Source of the DNA: Okapia johnstoni
Taxonomy: Eukaryota; Chordata; Mammalia; Artiodactyla; Giraffidae
Direction: 5' to 3'
DNA: 64,000 nt
Assembly (NCBI GenBank): GCA_024291935.2
Contig: CM044310.1
Coordinates: 115,764,213 to 115,828,212, forward strand
Shown: piece after piece, positions 53,712-64,000 of the stretch
Position numbering within the stretch: position 1 is the stretch's first letter
How the letters are laid out: the number at the start of each line of letters is the position of its first letter
Position numbers and translations under genes: made by a program
The notes under the pieces: model-generated
Told to the model about the DNA's origin: nothing
The model's input: the letters and a program-made list of their open reading frames with translations, nothing else
Databases searched by the model: none

Positions 53712-54335
53712 TTTTTAAAATGTATTTTATTTTTTATTGAAATTCAGTTGCTTTCCAGTGTTGTGTTAGTTTCTACTGCACAGCAAAGTAAATCAGCTGT
53801 ATGTATACATATATCCACTCTTTTTTGGATTTCCTTTCCCATTTAGGTCACCACAGAGCACTGAGTGGAGTTCCCTGTGCGATACAGCAGGTTCTCATCA
53901 GTTATCTGTTTTATACACAGCGGTGTATATATGTCAGTCTCAGTCGATAACCCTTTAGAAACTCCCCTGCCCCTGTGTTGCCCCTCACTTCTTCCCTCTC
54001 CCCACTGCTGACCACTAGTTTGTTACCCGTGTCCATGAGTCTGCTCTTTTCTCTTTCATTCACTAGTTTGTTATATTTTTGAGATTCCACATATAAGTGA
54101 TATTTGTCTTTCTCTGTCGGACTTATTTCACTCACCATAATGCCCTCCAGGTCCCTTCATGTTGCCATTTTGGCAAAATTTTCCTTCTTTTTTTATGGCT
54201 GAGTAGTATTCCACATATATTCCATATATATATATATATGTATCACATCTTCTTTATCCATTCACCTGTTGATGGACACTTTGGTTGCTTTTATACCTCA
54301 GCAATTGTAAATAATGGTCTGGCAACTATTTTTAA
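53712..54335 (-). repeat. L1 3' end, antisense, uninterrupted 620 bp
   Basis: TTGTGTTAGTTTCTACTGCA, GAGATTCCACATATAAGTGA, GGCTGAGTAGTATTCCACAT and TTGATGGACACTTTGGTTGC in L1 order. Confidence 0.85.
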
Positions 54336-55100
54336 AAAGGAGACGGCTACAGATTTGAAAAGATTGCCATAATGAAAAATAAGCAAGATGCAGAGGAAGG
54401 TGTAAGGGCTGATATCGATATTGTTTAGAAGGAGGACGAAGAGCAGCAGAGGAGAAATCTCAGTGCCTACACCGTGAACAGGATGGCACCTACTTCTGTA
54501 AGGACGGTTAGGTTTCGCATCAAGCTGGTAATACAGGGGTCCCCTGAAGCTGGCATGGCAGCGTTGGGGGAGGCCATTAACTTATTAACAAACCCAGAGG
54601 ATAATCAATACATATAACTTATTAATAAACCCAGATGACCAATAGATACAGAGATACGATCCAAAAATTTATTTTCCTAATTAGATTTTCTTTTTTTTTT
54701 TTAGATTTTCTTTAAAAAAAAAAAAGAGGAAAAAGACACCTGTGCTATATCCAGGCAGTCTAGGGGACTTAAACTCCCCTCCCCCACCCATCCCCACCCA
54801 CCCATTGAAGTTCATTTCAAGCTCATATTTCACTCCAGGTGAGCTCTCCTGGTCACGTGATGCCAGGTCTGGGCTCTGCCATCCTCCACCCCTGACTCCC
54901 AAGTCTCTGGAGACATCTCGCTGATCCCACCAGCCATGGGGCAGACGGCGAGCACCTGGCAGTCACAGCTGCCACGCTCACAATTCAGAATTCAAGACGT
55001 GCAGAAAGGCATAAAACGGAAAATTCTAGTTCTCACAGCCACCCCAGACCCATCGCCCAAGTAACCACTTTTAATGCTTGACTGCCAGAAGATTTCTACA
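54336..55100. other. Unassigned intronic segment
   Basis: Includes a diverged direct repeat of AACTTATTAATAAACCCAGA-type text (54578-54650). No exon recognised. Confidence 0.45.
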
Positions 55101-55104
55101 TGCG

Positions 55105-55221
55105 TATCTTGTCTTTACTTACTTATTTGTTATTGTTTATTTTCCAAAGAGGGATGGAACCCACGAGCCCTGTAGTGGAAGAGCAGGGTCTTAACCACTG
55201 GCACCGCCCGGGAATCCCACT
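55105..55221 (-). repeat. CHR-type SINE, degraded
   Basis: AGAGGGATGGAACCCACGAG and GCACCGCCCGGGAATCCC remain of the SINE body. Confidence 0.65.
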
Positions 55222-57240
55222 TACTTATTTTTCAAACATAATTAAGACACTTTTATTTCTGGCTCTGCCCCTCGTCCTTTCACTCTGCAATATCTCAGAC
55301 ATCTTCCCAAATAAATGCCATCTCCTTACTCCTCTGACCTTTTATTATGAAAATTTCAAGACATATAAAAACTTTGAAGGACTCATCCGTGGCACACCTG
55401 CTCTAGATCCACTACCCCTACAATTTTACTTGTTCTATCATATGTCTGTGCATCCTTCTATCCATCCAGCAATTCTTATTGGTGATGCATTTCCAGAGAG
55501 TAAACTGCAGATGTAGGAACACTTCATCTTAAGTATTCCAGGCTGCATATTATGAAATAGACTTCAATACTTGTTTACAGGCTTTTTGAAAATAGATGAT
55601 GTTTATATACAGTACACTGCACAAATCTATTAAGTATGCCTTTTTGAGAAATACATGTGTAGCCCAAATCCCTATCAAAACATAAACGCCTCCTTTCCAG
55701 TGGCTGGATTCCAATGTTTGCCGGCCAGTGATTTATTCACCCAGTTCTGAATTATTTACTCCATTCTCTTGTTGTTCAGAGAACAACATGTTTATCCCTC
55801 TTATAAACAATGTTGCAATTAGTACTTTGCTACGTACAACACCACCTCACTTCCTTAAGGGCACCCATCTCATAAATTTCTGGAAGTCACATTCATTTGT
55901 GCCTCCAACAAATATAATGGAGTGCCGCCTGCCTGATGCTGGTTCTTGGAGGTGGGACGTGGGAGACGCAGAATTTCTGTTCCCTTGTAGCTCTACTACT
56001 AGACAAAGAAAATAGTAACTAAGTATTTAAAGGGCTGTGAAAGACGCAAACAGGATGCCGCCGGGGTGAAAAAGCACATCGACCAGGTCGGCTTGAGCGG
56101 GAGGTGGCTTGTATAAGACAAGTGTTGCCAAATGATCTCCCAAAGAGGTTCCTCTGATCCCATCTCCCCGGCTGCCTGCCGCAGCCCACAGCAGCAGAGG
56201 GGAAGCGCCCGCTTCTCTGAGCTCTGGCCAAGGCGTGAGTCATCCCACGGAGGTGGAGGTGGCCGGAGGAGACGGGGGCGCGTGCCCCAGATGGGCTCCA
56301 AGCGGAGGAATTTCGGGAGGGGAAAGAGAGAGAACAGTCCAGGCACAGGAGGGCAGCTGCCACTGCACAGGGTGTCCTGGGACTGAGGCGCACTGAGCCC
56401 AGCTCAGGCTGGAGGAGTCTTGGCACTGCTCTCCCCAGACAGGCAGGCGAGTTGACCGTAGGCACCCGCTGTGAGTCAGCGGCACCGCGTTGCGGAAACG
56501 CGTAAATACTCCCCTTGCAGCCGCATCGCTTGCTTGGAAGCGCGGGAGTCGGGGGCGGAGGGGGTGGGAGAGTTCCCCTCCCACCAGCCTTCAGAGCCCC
56601 AGTAGCCTGCCCTCCCCCCCTTCCTTTGCACCCAGGATTCCCTCTGGTACCCACACACGGCTCTCCCCTCGCCTCCTGCAGATCTGCTCAAAAGTCACCT
56701 CCCCTGACTCCGTCGATCTCAAACTGCAAACCCTTCCAACCCCAGATGCCTCCTTTCCCCCACCGGCTTCATTTTTTCCCCCATCACCATCCCATACACG
56801 ACATTTAAAACATATTGGGTTAATTTTTTTGTTCATTCAAACGTAAACTGCGATAGGGTTTTTGTTTGGTTTTGTTTTTTTGTCAGTTGCACTAACTTTT
56901 GTACCCCCCTAGCACATACCAGGGATTCAATAAATACCTGTGGGATGAATGAATGAATTTTCCTCATGGCAGGCAAAAGGCCTAAAGCTCCCTACATGCG
57001 GAGCGCTCTTTGGACATCAGACTGGGAGGTAGGTCCCTAGGAAAGAGGCCCCTGGTCTCTGCCCCCATCCGTGCTTATTCAAGTGAGACCAGAGAGGGTT
57101 TGCGAGTGACTTCAGGTCACACAGCAGATCCAAGACAGGCCTGTAAGGTAGGCAGGAGTTGCATTGCTGCACAACCCTGTGTCGCCAAGAGGGACGCTGG
57201 CCAAGAGGATGTCTTGTTATAATAATGGCTAAGTGGGAGT
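55222..57240. other. Intronic segment; CpG-richer block at 56030-56560
   Basis: About 55230-55900 contains old LINE-like pieces. About 56030-56560 is GC-rich with repeated CpG (GCCGCCGGGGTG, GGGCGCGTGCCCC, GCACCGCGTTGCGGAAACGCG), unlike the surrounding repeats. An L2 tail lies at 56920-56960. A 211-codon minus-strand open frame (56019-56654) has no recognisable domain. Confidence 0.5.
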
Positions 57241-57249
57241 TAAGTATTT

Positions 57250-57500
57250 ATATAACGAGGGTTGTTTTTAAAAAAATCAATCAGTAAAATTGATTTTCAT
57301 GGGAGGGGGGTGTATAGCTCTATGAATTTTAACACATGTATCGATTTGTGTAACCATTACCACAATGAGGATACAAACCCACACCATCACCCCTTTGTAG
57401 GGGTCCCTCCCTCCCCCATCCCTAGCTGCCCTCTTCCCTTCCACTCCCAACCTCCCACTCCACAGCTACTAATCTATTCCCTGTCCAAATACCTTTTAAC
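57250..57500 (-). repeat. Old L1 piece, antisense
   Basis: AATTTTAACACATGTATCGA and GTGTAACCATTACCACAATG are typical reversed L1 text. Confidence 0.65.
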
Positions 57501-57504
57501 AAAT

Positions 57505-57720
57505 GGTTATTTATTTGGATTCTCTGGGTCTTAGTTGCGGCATGCGGAACCTTTGATTGTCATTGCAGCTTGCAGATTTTCTTTTCTTTTTTTTTTTTAG
57601 TTGCAGTATATGGAATCTTTAGTTGCAGCATGTGGGATCTCGTTCTGACCAGGGATCAAACCCAGGCCCCCTGCATTGGGAGCTCGGAGTCTTAGTCACT
57701 GGACCACCAGGGAAGTCCCC
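57505..57720 (-). repeat. CHR-type SINE
   Basis: TTTATTTGGATTCTCTGGGT to GACCACCAGGGAAGTCCC. Confidence 0.88.
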
Positions 57721-57727
57721 ATAGACT

Positions 57728-58365
57728 TTTGTCCAAAATGACACATTAGTTTCTTGTTGCCACCAACTGAGTGGCTTAAAGCAATATGAATTTATGCTCA
57801 TACATTTCTGAAGGTCAGAAGTCTGCAATCAGTGTCACTGGGCTAAAGTCAGCAGGGGGCGTTCCTCCCTTTTCCTTCTGTGCCTTTTCCAGTCCCCAGA
57901 GGCCACATGCATCTCTTGCCTTGTGGCCCTTTCCTCCATCTTCAAAGCCAGGTGCATAGCCTCCTCCAATCTCTTTCCTCTCTGGACCTCTGCTTCTGTT
58001 GTTACATCTTCTGTCTCGGATTCTAACACTCCTGCCTCCCTCTTAGAAGGACCCTTGTAATTCAGGGCACACTAAAAATTCTCTCCCCATTTCAAAGTCC
58101 TTAACACAGGGCTTCCCTGGTGGTCCAGTGGTTAAGACTCCACAACGTCAATGCAGGGGATGCGGGTTCGACCCTTGGTCGGGTAACTAAGATCCTGTGT
58201 GCCACGTGGCCCAGTCAAAAGATTTAAAACACACACACTTTAAAAATTCTTAACATAATCCCAGCTGCAAAATTCCTTTTGTGGAGCAATGGAACACACT
58301 TGCAAGTTCCAGAGCCTGGAACATGGACCTCTTTGGGGGCCATCATTCAGCCCACTACAGGTGTA
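57728..58365 (-). repeat. MLT1-type LTR, antisense, with nested SINE
   Basis: TTAGTTTCTTGTTGCCACCA, GCCACATGCATCTCTTGCCT and GGGGGCCATCATTCAGCCCA. Interrupted by a CHR SINE. Confidence 0.78.
58106..58245 (+). repeat. CHR-type SINE nested in MLT1
   Basis: GGGCTTCCCTGGTGGTCCAG head and GCGGGTTCGACCCTTGGTC box-B region. Confidence 0.9.
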
Positions 58366-58700
58366 TACATGGAAATATACACATCATGCCCCCTTAGACT
58401 GGCCTCCTTCACTTAGCCCAGTGCCTTTGAGACCCATCTGTGTGGTGGTGGGTGTCAAAGTTTTGTTTCTTGTCATTGCTGAGTGACATCTGATGGTGTG
58501 CGTGTACCACTGTTTATCCACTCACCCGCTGAAGGACGTTTGGATTCTTCCCCGTTTGGGGCGATTATGAATAGGGAAGCTATAAACACTCGAGTACTCA
58601 TGTTGATGTGAACATAAGTTTTTGTTTCTCTTGGGTGAATTCCCAGGAGAGGGAGAAACTCAGCTTTAAAATCTTTGCTTATATTAAGATATTTCGTGGA
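58366..58700 (-). repeat. Old L1 piece, antisense
   Basis: GTTTGGATTCTTCCCCGTTT and TTTGTTTCTCTTGGGTGAAT. May be the other half of the L1 at 57250-57500. Confidence 0.65.
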
Positions 58701-58721
58701 AGTCTATTAATATACAACTAT

Positions 58722-58937
58722 CATTGTTGTTTAAGTTGCTAAGTCATGTCCAGCTCTTTGCGACCCCACGGACTGTAGCCCGCCAGGTTCCTCTGTCCAC
58801 GGAATTCTCCAGGCAAGAATACTGGAGTGAGTTGTCATGCCCTCCTCCAGGGGATCTTCCCAACCCAGGGATTGAACCCACGTCTCCTGCAGCTCCTGCA
58901 TTGACAGGTAGATTCTTTACCACTGAGCCACCTCAGT
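58722..58937 (-). repeat. Bov-tA SINE
   Basis: GTTGCTAAGTCATGTCCAGC to TTACCACTGAGCCACC, with a small CAGCTCCTG duplication inside. Confidence 0.9.
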
Positions 58938-59219
58938 GTATTGTATATTAGTATACAATATAATACTAATAATGGTCATATACACCTATGAGTTAAATGG
59001 TCCTGTGACCAAGGGGAAGGAGGTGGACACTGAGACTTAGACAGGTTATGTGCTTTGCCTGAGGTCAACCCTGTGTCTTCTTGACCCCCCTCCACCCTCG
59101 AACCCCCACAGCTTGTGCCCAGGATGAGCACACCTGAGGACAACTGAATGGCGACTGGGGAGGGGTTACCCCATGGCAGGAGGCAGTTCGAGTGCAAACT
59201 GCGGGGCCACACTGCCTGG

Positions 59220-59375
59220 GTTCAAACCCCAGCTCTGCCCTCTGCAGCTGTGTGATATCAGCCTAGTGACGTCGCCTCTCTGAGCCTCTACTTCCTCATT
59301 TGTAACTCAGGGATAGCAATGTCAGCTGGCCTTCCAGGGTTGTTGAGGGGATAAATGAATTAAGGCTCATAATGG
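59220..59375 (+). repeat. MIR-type sequence
   Basis: TTCAAACCCCAGCTCTGCCC, TCTGAGCCTCTACTTCCTCA in MIR order. Confidence 0.7.
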
Positions 59376-59429
59376 AGTGAGCAGTGTCAGGCCAGGAAGC
59401 ACTGTGAGCACTATTTTTATTTCTTCAAC

Positions 59430-59563
59430 ACATATATTTACTTGTTTGGCTGCACCCAGGTCTTAGTTGCGGCATGTGGGAGCTAGTTCCCTGACCAAGG
59501 GTTGAACCCGGGCCCCCTGCATTGGGAGCACAGCCTTAGCCACTGGACCACCAGGGAAGTCCC
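59430..59563 (-). repeat. CHR-type SINE
   Basis: TTGTTTGGCTGCACCCAGGT to CACCAGGGAAGTCCC; CTTCAACA lies at both flanks. Confidence 0.9.
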
Positions 59564-59879
59564 TTCAACAAACATATTGATGGATGGCATCCAAGTTCTG
59601 ATACACTTCCCCTCCACCAGGCTATGTAGGGCCTTGAGCTCTGGGCCAATCAGAGATGAACAGGAATGAGAAACTGGAGGCCAAAAGACTGGGGAGGAGG
59701 CTGGGTTGAGGATCCAAAGGGCAAGGAGGAGACCTGAGCTGGACCGGGGTGGTGGGTACCGGGAGGAAGAGCCAGGGCCTGAGGGACTGGGAGGTCAGGG
59801 GCGGCAGGAAGGAGGGTCACCAGGTTGGGCCATTGGTAGTCTTGTGTCCTGGGGTCTCCCTAGCAGGGCAGGCCAGGCC

Positions 59880-60038
59880 TTTTATTTTTTTAAGTTTGTA
59901 TTTATTTTATTTTATTTATTTGACTGTGCTGGGTCTTTGTTGTGGCATGTGGGATCTAGTTCCCCGATCAGGGATGGAACCCAGGGCCCCCCGCATTGGG
60001 AGTGTGGAGTCTTAGCTGCCAGACCCCCAGGGAAGTCC
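59880..60038 (-). repeat. CHR-type SINE
   Basis: T-rich tail, GTTCCCCGATCAGGGATGGA body. CAGGCCAGGCC occurs on both sides as target duplication. Confidence 0.9.
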
Positions 60039-60929
60039 CAGGCCAGGCCCCTTTGAGGAGGCTAATTACAGCCTTGGCCCATTGCCCATCACATGAGCCG
60101 TAGCTTCGTCTGCTGTTCCTCCTGCTGCAGGTCTCTGCCCCCAGCCCAATTGTCATCTTCATTCCTCGGCTCCAGCCGAGCAATCACTGCGTGCTACCAG
60201 GCTCTGAAGCTGACCTGAAAACCAACTGGGCTCAGGACTCAGGGAGAGGCAAGGTCACCCCGGGGCCAGATTTAATTTACCAGGTGGGGAGAGAAGACGG
60301 GGTGCACAGCACCCATCTGGGGACACACAGTAAGATTCGGCCAAGCAGGACTCCAGATCCCTGCCCACCCTGCCCCCCGCACCCCAGTCGGGCCACCACG
60401 CTCAAGTGCAGAGACCGGCTGGGAGACAGCATTCCTGGTGGGAGGAATGGCAGATACAAGGGCCAGAGGCTGGAATAGTGCTCGGTGCATTGGGTGGCTT
60501 TGGCAGGAGTGGGGGTACGTGAGGAAGGAGGATCTGGAATGGAACTGTCCACGGGGCTTAAGGTCACATCTCAGCTCTGTTTGGTGCTTGCCAAGTGGCC
60601 TTGGTCACATGGTTCCCTCTCCCTCAACCTCCATTTTTTTCACTTGTAGCCTCGTGACTTACGGGGAGGTCCCAGCTCGCCCCCATCATGCCTCAATTGT
60701 TTACTGAATACTGATGCTCAGTCATATTGAGTAGCTGGTTGCTCTGGGCTCAAAGGGCGCAGTGGTGAAGTTTGGACACTGTTAACCTGGAATGAGGCCG
60801 GGCTTTGGGAGTTTCTGACATCTCCCTGGGGGAGTCTAAAATGCTGGGGACCAAGAACCCTGGAGCAACGGGAAAGGATGTAACAAGTGCTCTTTAACTT
60901 TCCTTAACATTTTTTTCCTGGTGACACCC

Positions 60930-61085
60930 TTCATTCACTCACATGTTCAAGCATTCATTCATTTACTCAAACATTCAATTGTCCATTCATTTGCACATTC
61001 ACGCATTCATTCATTCATTCACGTATTCATCACATATTCATTCATTCATTCATTCATTCACACATTCATTCATTCAGTCAGTCAA
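60930..61085 (+). repeat. Interrupted ATTC tetranucleotide array
   Basis: CATTCATTCATTCA units with CACATTCA and CGTATTCA variants. Confidence 0.9.
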
Positions 61086-61190
61086 ATACTGGTTAGGCGC
61101 CAACAACGTATTAGCACTGTGGATTCCGCCCTGGCTTCCTGGGGTGGGGCTTGGTCCCCCAATTTGGAGATTGTGCTGAAGGGGATGGTG

Positions 61191-61382
61191 TGAGTGAAAG
61201 TCGCTCAGTTGTGTCTGACTCTTTGTGACCCCATGGACTATACAGTCCATGGAATTCTCCAGGACAGAATACTGGCGTGGGTAGCCTTTCCCTTCTCCAG
61301 GGATCTTCCCAACCCAGGGATCGAACCCAGGTCTCCTGCATTGCAGGCGGATTCTTTACCAGCTGAGCCACAAGGGAAGCCC
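61191..61382 (-). repeat. Bov-tA SINE with 11-bp target duplication
   Basis: AGGGGATGGTG at 61180-61190 and 61383-61393. Confidence 0.93.
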
Positions 61383-61393
61383 AGGGGATGGTG

Positions 61394-62467
61394 GGACACC
61401 CTCATATTTATTCATGTATGCATTCAGTGAATATTTCAGGGACTCCTGAAGGGCACAGGATCTTTTCCTTGTTGACAACTCCATTTTCCTCTTCCGTAAG
61501 CTGGGGAGGACATTTCTTCCTTAAGGAGCTGTTGGTGAGATCAAAGTCTAAAATAGCACTGAACGCTAAAGGGAGCTTCAGTGTCTTGAGCATCAGTCAG
61601 GAGTCAGGGACTTAACATATATTATCCCTTTTAATCTTTAGGTAGGATTAAAACCAGGTTGAGATTACCGTTATCTTCACGTGTCAGACGAGGAAACTGA
61701 GGCTCAGAGAGGTGAGACCTGCTGCCCAGGGCCCATAGAGAACACAGGGGAGCCACCAGAGCCAAGACCCAGGCACGTAGCAGCTAATCTGCCTAGTGAC
61801 TGATGACCTCACAGTCCCACCCACTGGATTAAATCTGCCTGACAACTAGTGACATCACTAATTCCTACGCCTGTGCTCAACCTATGACATCACTGAACAA
61901 TAAAGTTAATTGCAACGTGCTGAGGGCCTACTGTGTGCCAAAGGTTGTTCCAAGTAACCTCTCCGTTGGGCTCACCCAACGCCTAGTGTTGCCTCTATTA
62001 CTGGGTATAATAACAATAATTTTAGTCCAGATTTATTGAATGCGGACTATGAGTCAAACCCTATCTTGACTCAACTACAGGTCAAATGATGCATTCAGTC
62101 CTCCCACTAAAAATTAAGAAGCATTTATATAATGCATACTCCTATGCCAGGCTCAGTTCTAAGCACTTTTTACATGCTCACAACCATCCTGTGAGGTAAT
62201 GTTTACTTATTATTCCCATTTTATGGATGAAAGTGCTGAAGCGGAGAGAGTTCGAGTGAGTTACCCACAGCCACACTGCTGGAGGGAGGAAGAATTCAAA
62301 GTCATGGATTCTGGCTCCAGGGTTTATGCTGTTAACCAAGACACCATGTGACTTCTTCTATCCCCATTTTACAGTTGAGGAAACCAAGGCCCAGAGAGAT
62401 TAAGCACTGGGCCTTACCTCGGCTAGAGAGTGCCAAAGCTTGACTCTGAACCTGAGACGCCCAGCTC
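61394..62467. other. Intronic segment with several MIRs
   Basis: MIR cores at about 61640-61750 (GAGGAAACTGAGGCTCAGAG) and about 62130-62410 (CTATGCCAGGCTCAGTTCTA, GAGGAAACCAAGGCCCAGAG). Between them is a small TGACATCA-containing duplication. Confidence 0.6.
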
Positions 62468-62480
62468 CAGAACCACACTT

Positions 62481-62714
62481 TATAAACATATTTGTTTTTA
62501 AATAGTTATTTATTTTGGCTGCACCAGGTCTTAGCTGTGGTACGCAGGATCTTCCATCTTCATTGTGGCATGTGGAAGCTATAGTTGCAAGTTGAGAACT
62601 CTTTAGTTGAGTAAGGCATGTGGGATCTAGTTCCCTGACCAGGGATTGAACCCCAGCCCCCAGCATTGGAAACTCGGAGTCTTAGTCACTGGACCAACCA
62701 CCAGGGAAGTCCCT
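62481..62714 (-). repeat. CHR-type SINE with 13-bp target duplication
   Basis: CAGAACCACACTT at 62468-62480 and 62715-62727, perfect. The element is inserted next to an MIR. Confidence 0.94.
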
Positions 62715-62727
62715 CAGAACCACACTT

Positions 62728-63261
62728 GTCCCACTTTTGATACTAAGAAGCAAGGCTTGCAAATCCCCTGCCACCACCCCTCAAAGGTAACCAGCCCTTC
62801 CTTCCCAGTCCCCTCACCAGGGACAAGAGGGGCCTTGGCCAGTAGACCATAGCCCACCTGCCGACTTCCTCCATAGCCTCCTCTGAGCCCCCGCCTTGGG
62901 ATCCTTCCCTTTGGCAACCCTGGATGGCTGGGCCAAGCCTTATCTGGGCTCCCCAGAACCCTCCTGGGATCCCACGTAGAGGAAACAATACTCTAGCTTT
63001 TGTCTTTCTCCTGCAAGCCTGAGCCTGATTCCAAGGCTTAGAGAAATTCCCCATCCCTCAAATCTTAGAAGCTAATGGAGGCCTTCAGGAAGGACACTGG
63101 GAGATCCCTGGGCAAGTTGCAGCCTTCAGTGGGCCTCAGTTTTCTCATCTGTCAGCTGGGCAGATGAGGAAGAACAGAAAAGGCCTGTGCAAGTCAGCTG
63201 GGGTTTCAACCTCACTGGGTCCAACACCCACCTCACTTCCTTTTTATTAAAAGCAATTATT
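62728..63261. other. No recognised feature except an MIR-like scrap
   Basis: CCTCAGTTTTCTCATCTGTC at about 63134 is MIR-like. The rest is unassigned. Confidence 0.5.
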
Positions 63262-63370
63262 TTAGGGACTTGCCTGGCAGTCCAGCAGTTAAAATCCCAT
63301 GCTTCCACTGCAAAGAGGCACAGGTTCCATGACTGGTCAGGGAAGTAAGATCCCACATGCCTTGTGAGGA
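63262..63370 (+). repeat. CHR-type SINE (short)
   Basis: AGGGACTTGCCTGGCAGTCC head; it runs directly into a Bov-tA on the other strand. Confidence 0.82.
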
Positions 63371-63578
63371 AAGTGAAAGTGTTAGTTGCTCAGTCGCGTC
63401 TGACTATTTGTGACCCCATGAAATGTAGCCCACCAGGCTCCTCTATCCATGGAATTCTCCAGGCAAGAACAGGTTGCCGTTCTCTTCTCCAGGGGTTCTT
63501 CTCAACCTAAGGATCAAACCAAGGTCTCCTGCATTGCAGGCAGATTCTTTACTGTCTGAGCCATCACGGAAGCCCATA
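63371..63578 (-). repeat. Bov-tA SINE
   Basis: GTTGCTCAGTCGCGTCTGAC to GAGCCATCACGGAAGCCC. Confidence 0.9.
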
Positions 63579-64000
63579 CCAAGAAGTAAAAGACAAAAAC
63601 CTGAGTCTCCTCCCCCTACCCAATACTTTTGCTGCCAAGCTCCTTTGGACATGTGATATCGTGATCTGACTTCCATGTCCCCAGCCTTCCTGTCTTTATG
63701 CCCAACCAGCGCTCCCAGAAGCAATTCCTGCACCCAACCAGCTCGCCATCCCCATTAACTATACACAGAAGTGCCGGCCAACCTTGTGAATATCCCACAG
63801 AAGTCCAGAGAAATGTATCCCCAGCTCAGTTTCACCTTAGCCGGGTCCCCCAAATTCCTCTCTCTCTCCCACGCCACAGACAGGAAACCCCTTGGGAGGC
63901 TGCCATGGCAAAGAGTCACGGAATTAAACGAATTGCTCTCAAAGCATCTCACTTTGGGAAACTGTATGTCCATGTATGGCTCTGTGAACGCACTGCAGGG
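63579..64000. other. No recognised feature
   Basis: Unassigned SULT2B1 intron sequence to the window edge. Confidence 0.5.

Larger units (their letters stand above)
46024..64000 (+). other. SULT2B1: SULT2B1 intron 1 (continues beyond window)
   Basis: Starts at the GTGAGG donor. No further SULT2B1 coding exon (PAPS-binding TYPKSGTTW or QKLPGEYF-type sequence) was recognised in 18 kb. Contents are mainly SINEs, L1/L2/MIR relics, one BovB and one MLT1, annotated separately. Confidence 0.7.

Noticed and set aside
56019..56654. 211-codon minus-strand open frame
   Set aside because: No recognisable domain, no convincing start or splice context, and high GC favours chance open frames.

Overview
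The window is mammalian nuclear DNA from a ruminant, most likely a bovid (cattle, sheep and goat cannot be separated by eye). The evidence is three repeat families that dominate ruminant genomes: BovB (RTE-clade LINE) copies, the BovB-tail-derived Bov-A/Bov-tA SINEs, and cetartiodactyl tRNA-Glu-derived CHR-type SINEs. Older mammalian L1, L2, MIR, MLT1, MER20 and hAT relics are also present.

Two protein-coding genes are supported. On the minus strand, positions 1-9692 hold the 5' part of LMTK3 (lemur tail kinase 3): eleven coding exons running from the signal peptide through the transmembrane segment and the whole kinase domain into the very large exon 11, which leaves the window at base 1. 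Every exon joins in frame with GT-AG introns. On the plus strand, 45965-46023 is the coding first exon of SULT2B1 (the 2B1b-type N terminus). The rest of SULT2B1 was not found and should lie to the right. Divergent LMTK3 and SULT2B1 separated by roughly 36 kb matches the human 19q13.33 order as I remember it, so this should be the syntenic block.

Layout: 1-9.7 kb LMTK3; 9.7-12.3 kb GC-rich and CA-rich 5' flank with candidate promoter elements; 12.3-45.9 kb intergenic DNA built almost entirely from nested transposable elements, including a 2.2-kb BovB copy with intact target-site duplications at 26.5-28.8 kb; 42.1-42.8 kb a long GGAT-type tetranucleotide array; 45.97 kb SULT2B1 exon 1; 46.0-64 kb SULT2B1 intron 1, again repeat-rich.

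The two genes do not form a pathway. LMTK3 is a membrane-anchored, brain-enriched kinase and SULT2B1 is a cytosolic sterol sulfotransferase. I found no new gene system. The observations most worth checking are: a net-zero reading-frame excursion inside LMTK3 exon 11, probably homopolymer errors; paired ZNF143-like and clustered CCAAT motifs within LMTK3 introns; two inverted-repeat pairs at 19-22.8 kb; a BovB insertion with a twin-priming-type 5' inversion; and recurrent BovB truncation at one consensus position.

Repeat boundaries were read by eye. They are accurate to a few bases where target-site duplications are quoted and otherwise to about 10-30 bases; family names are from memory of consensus sequences.
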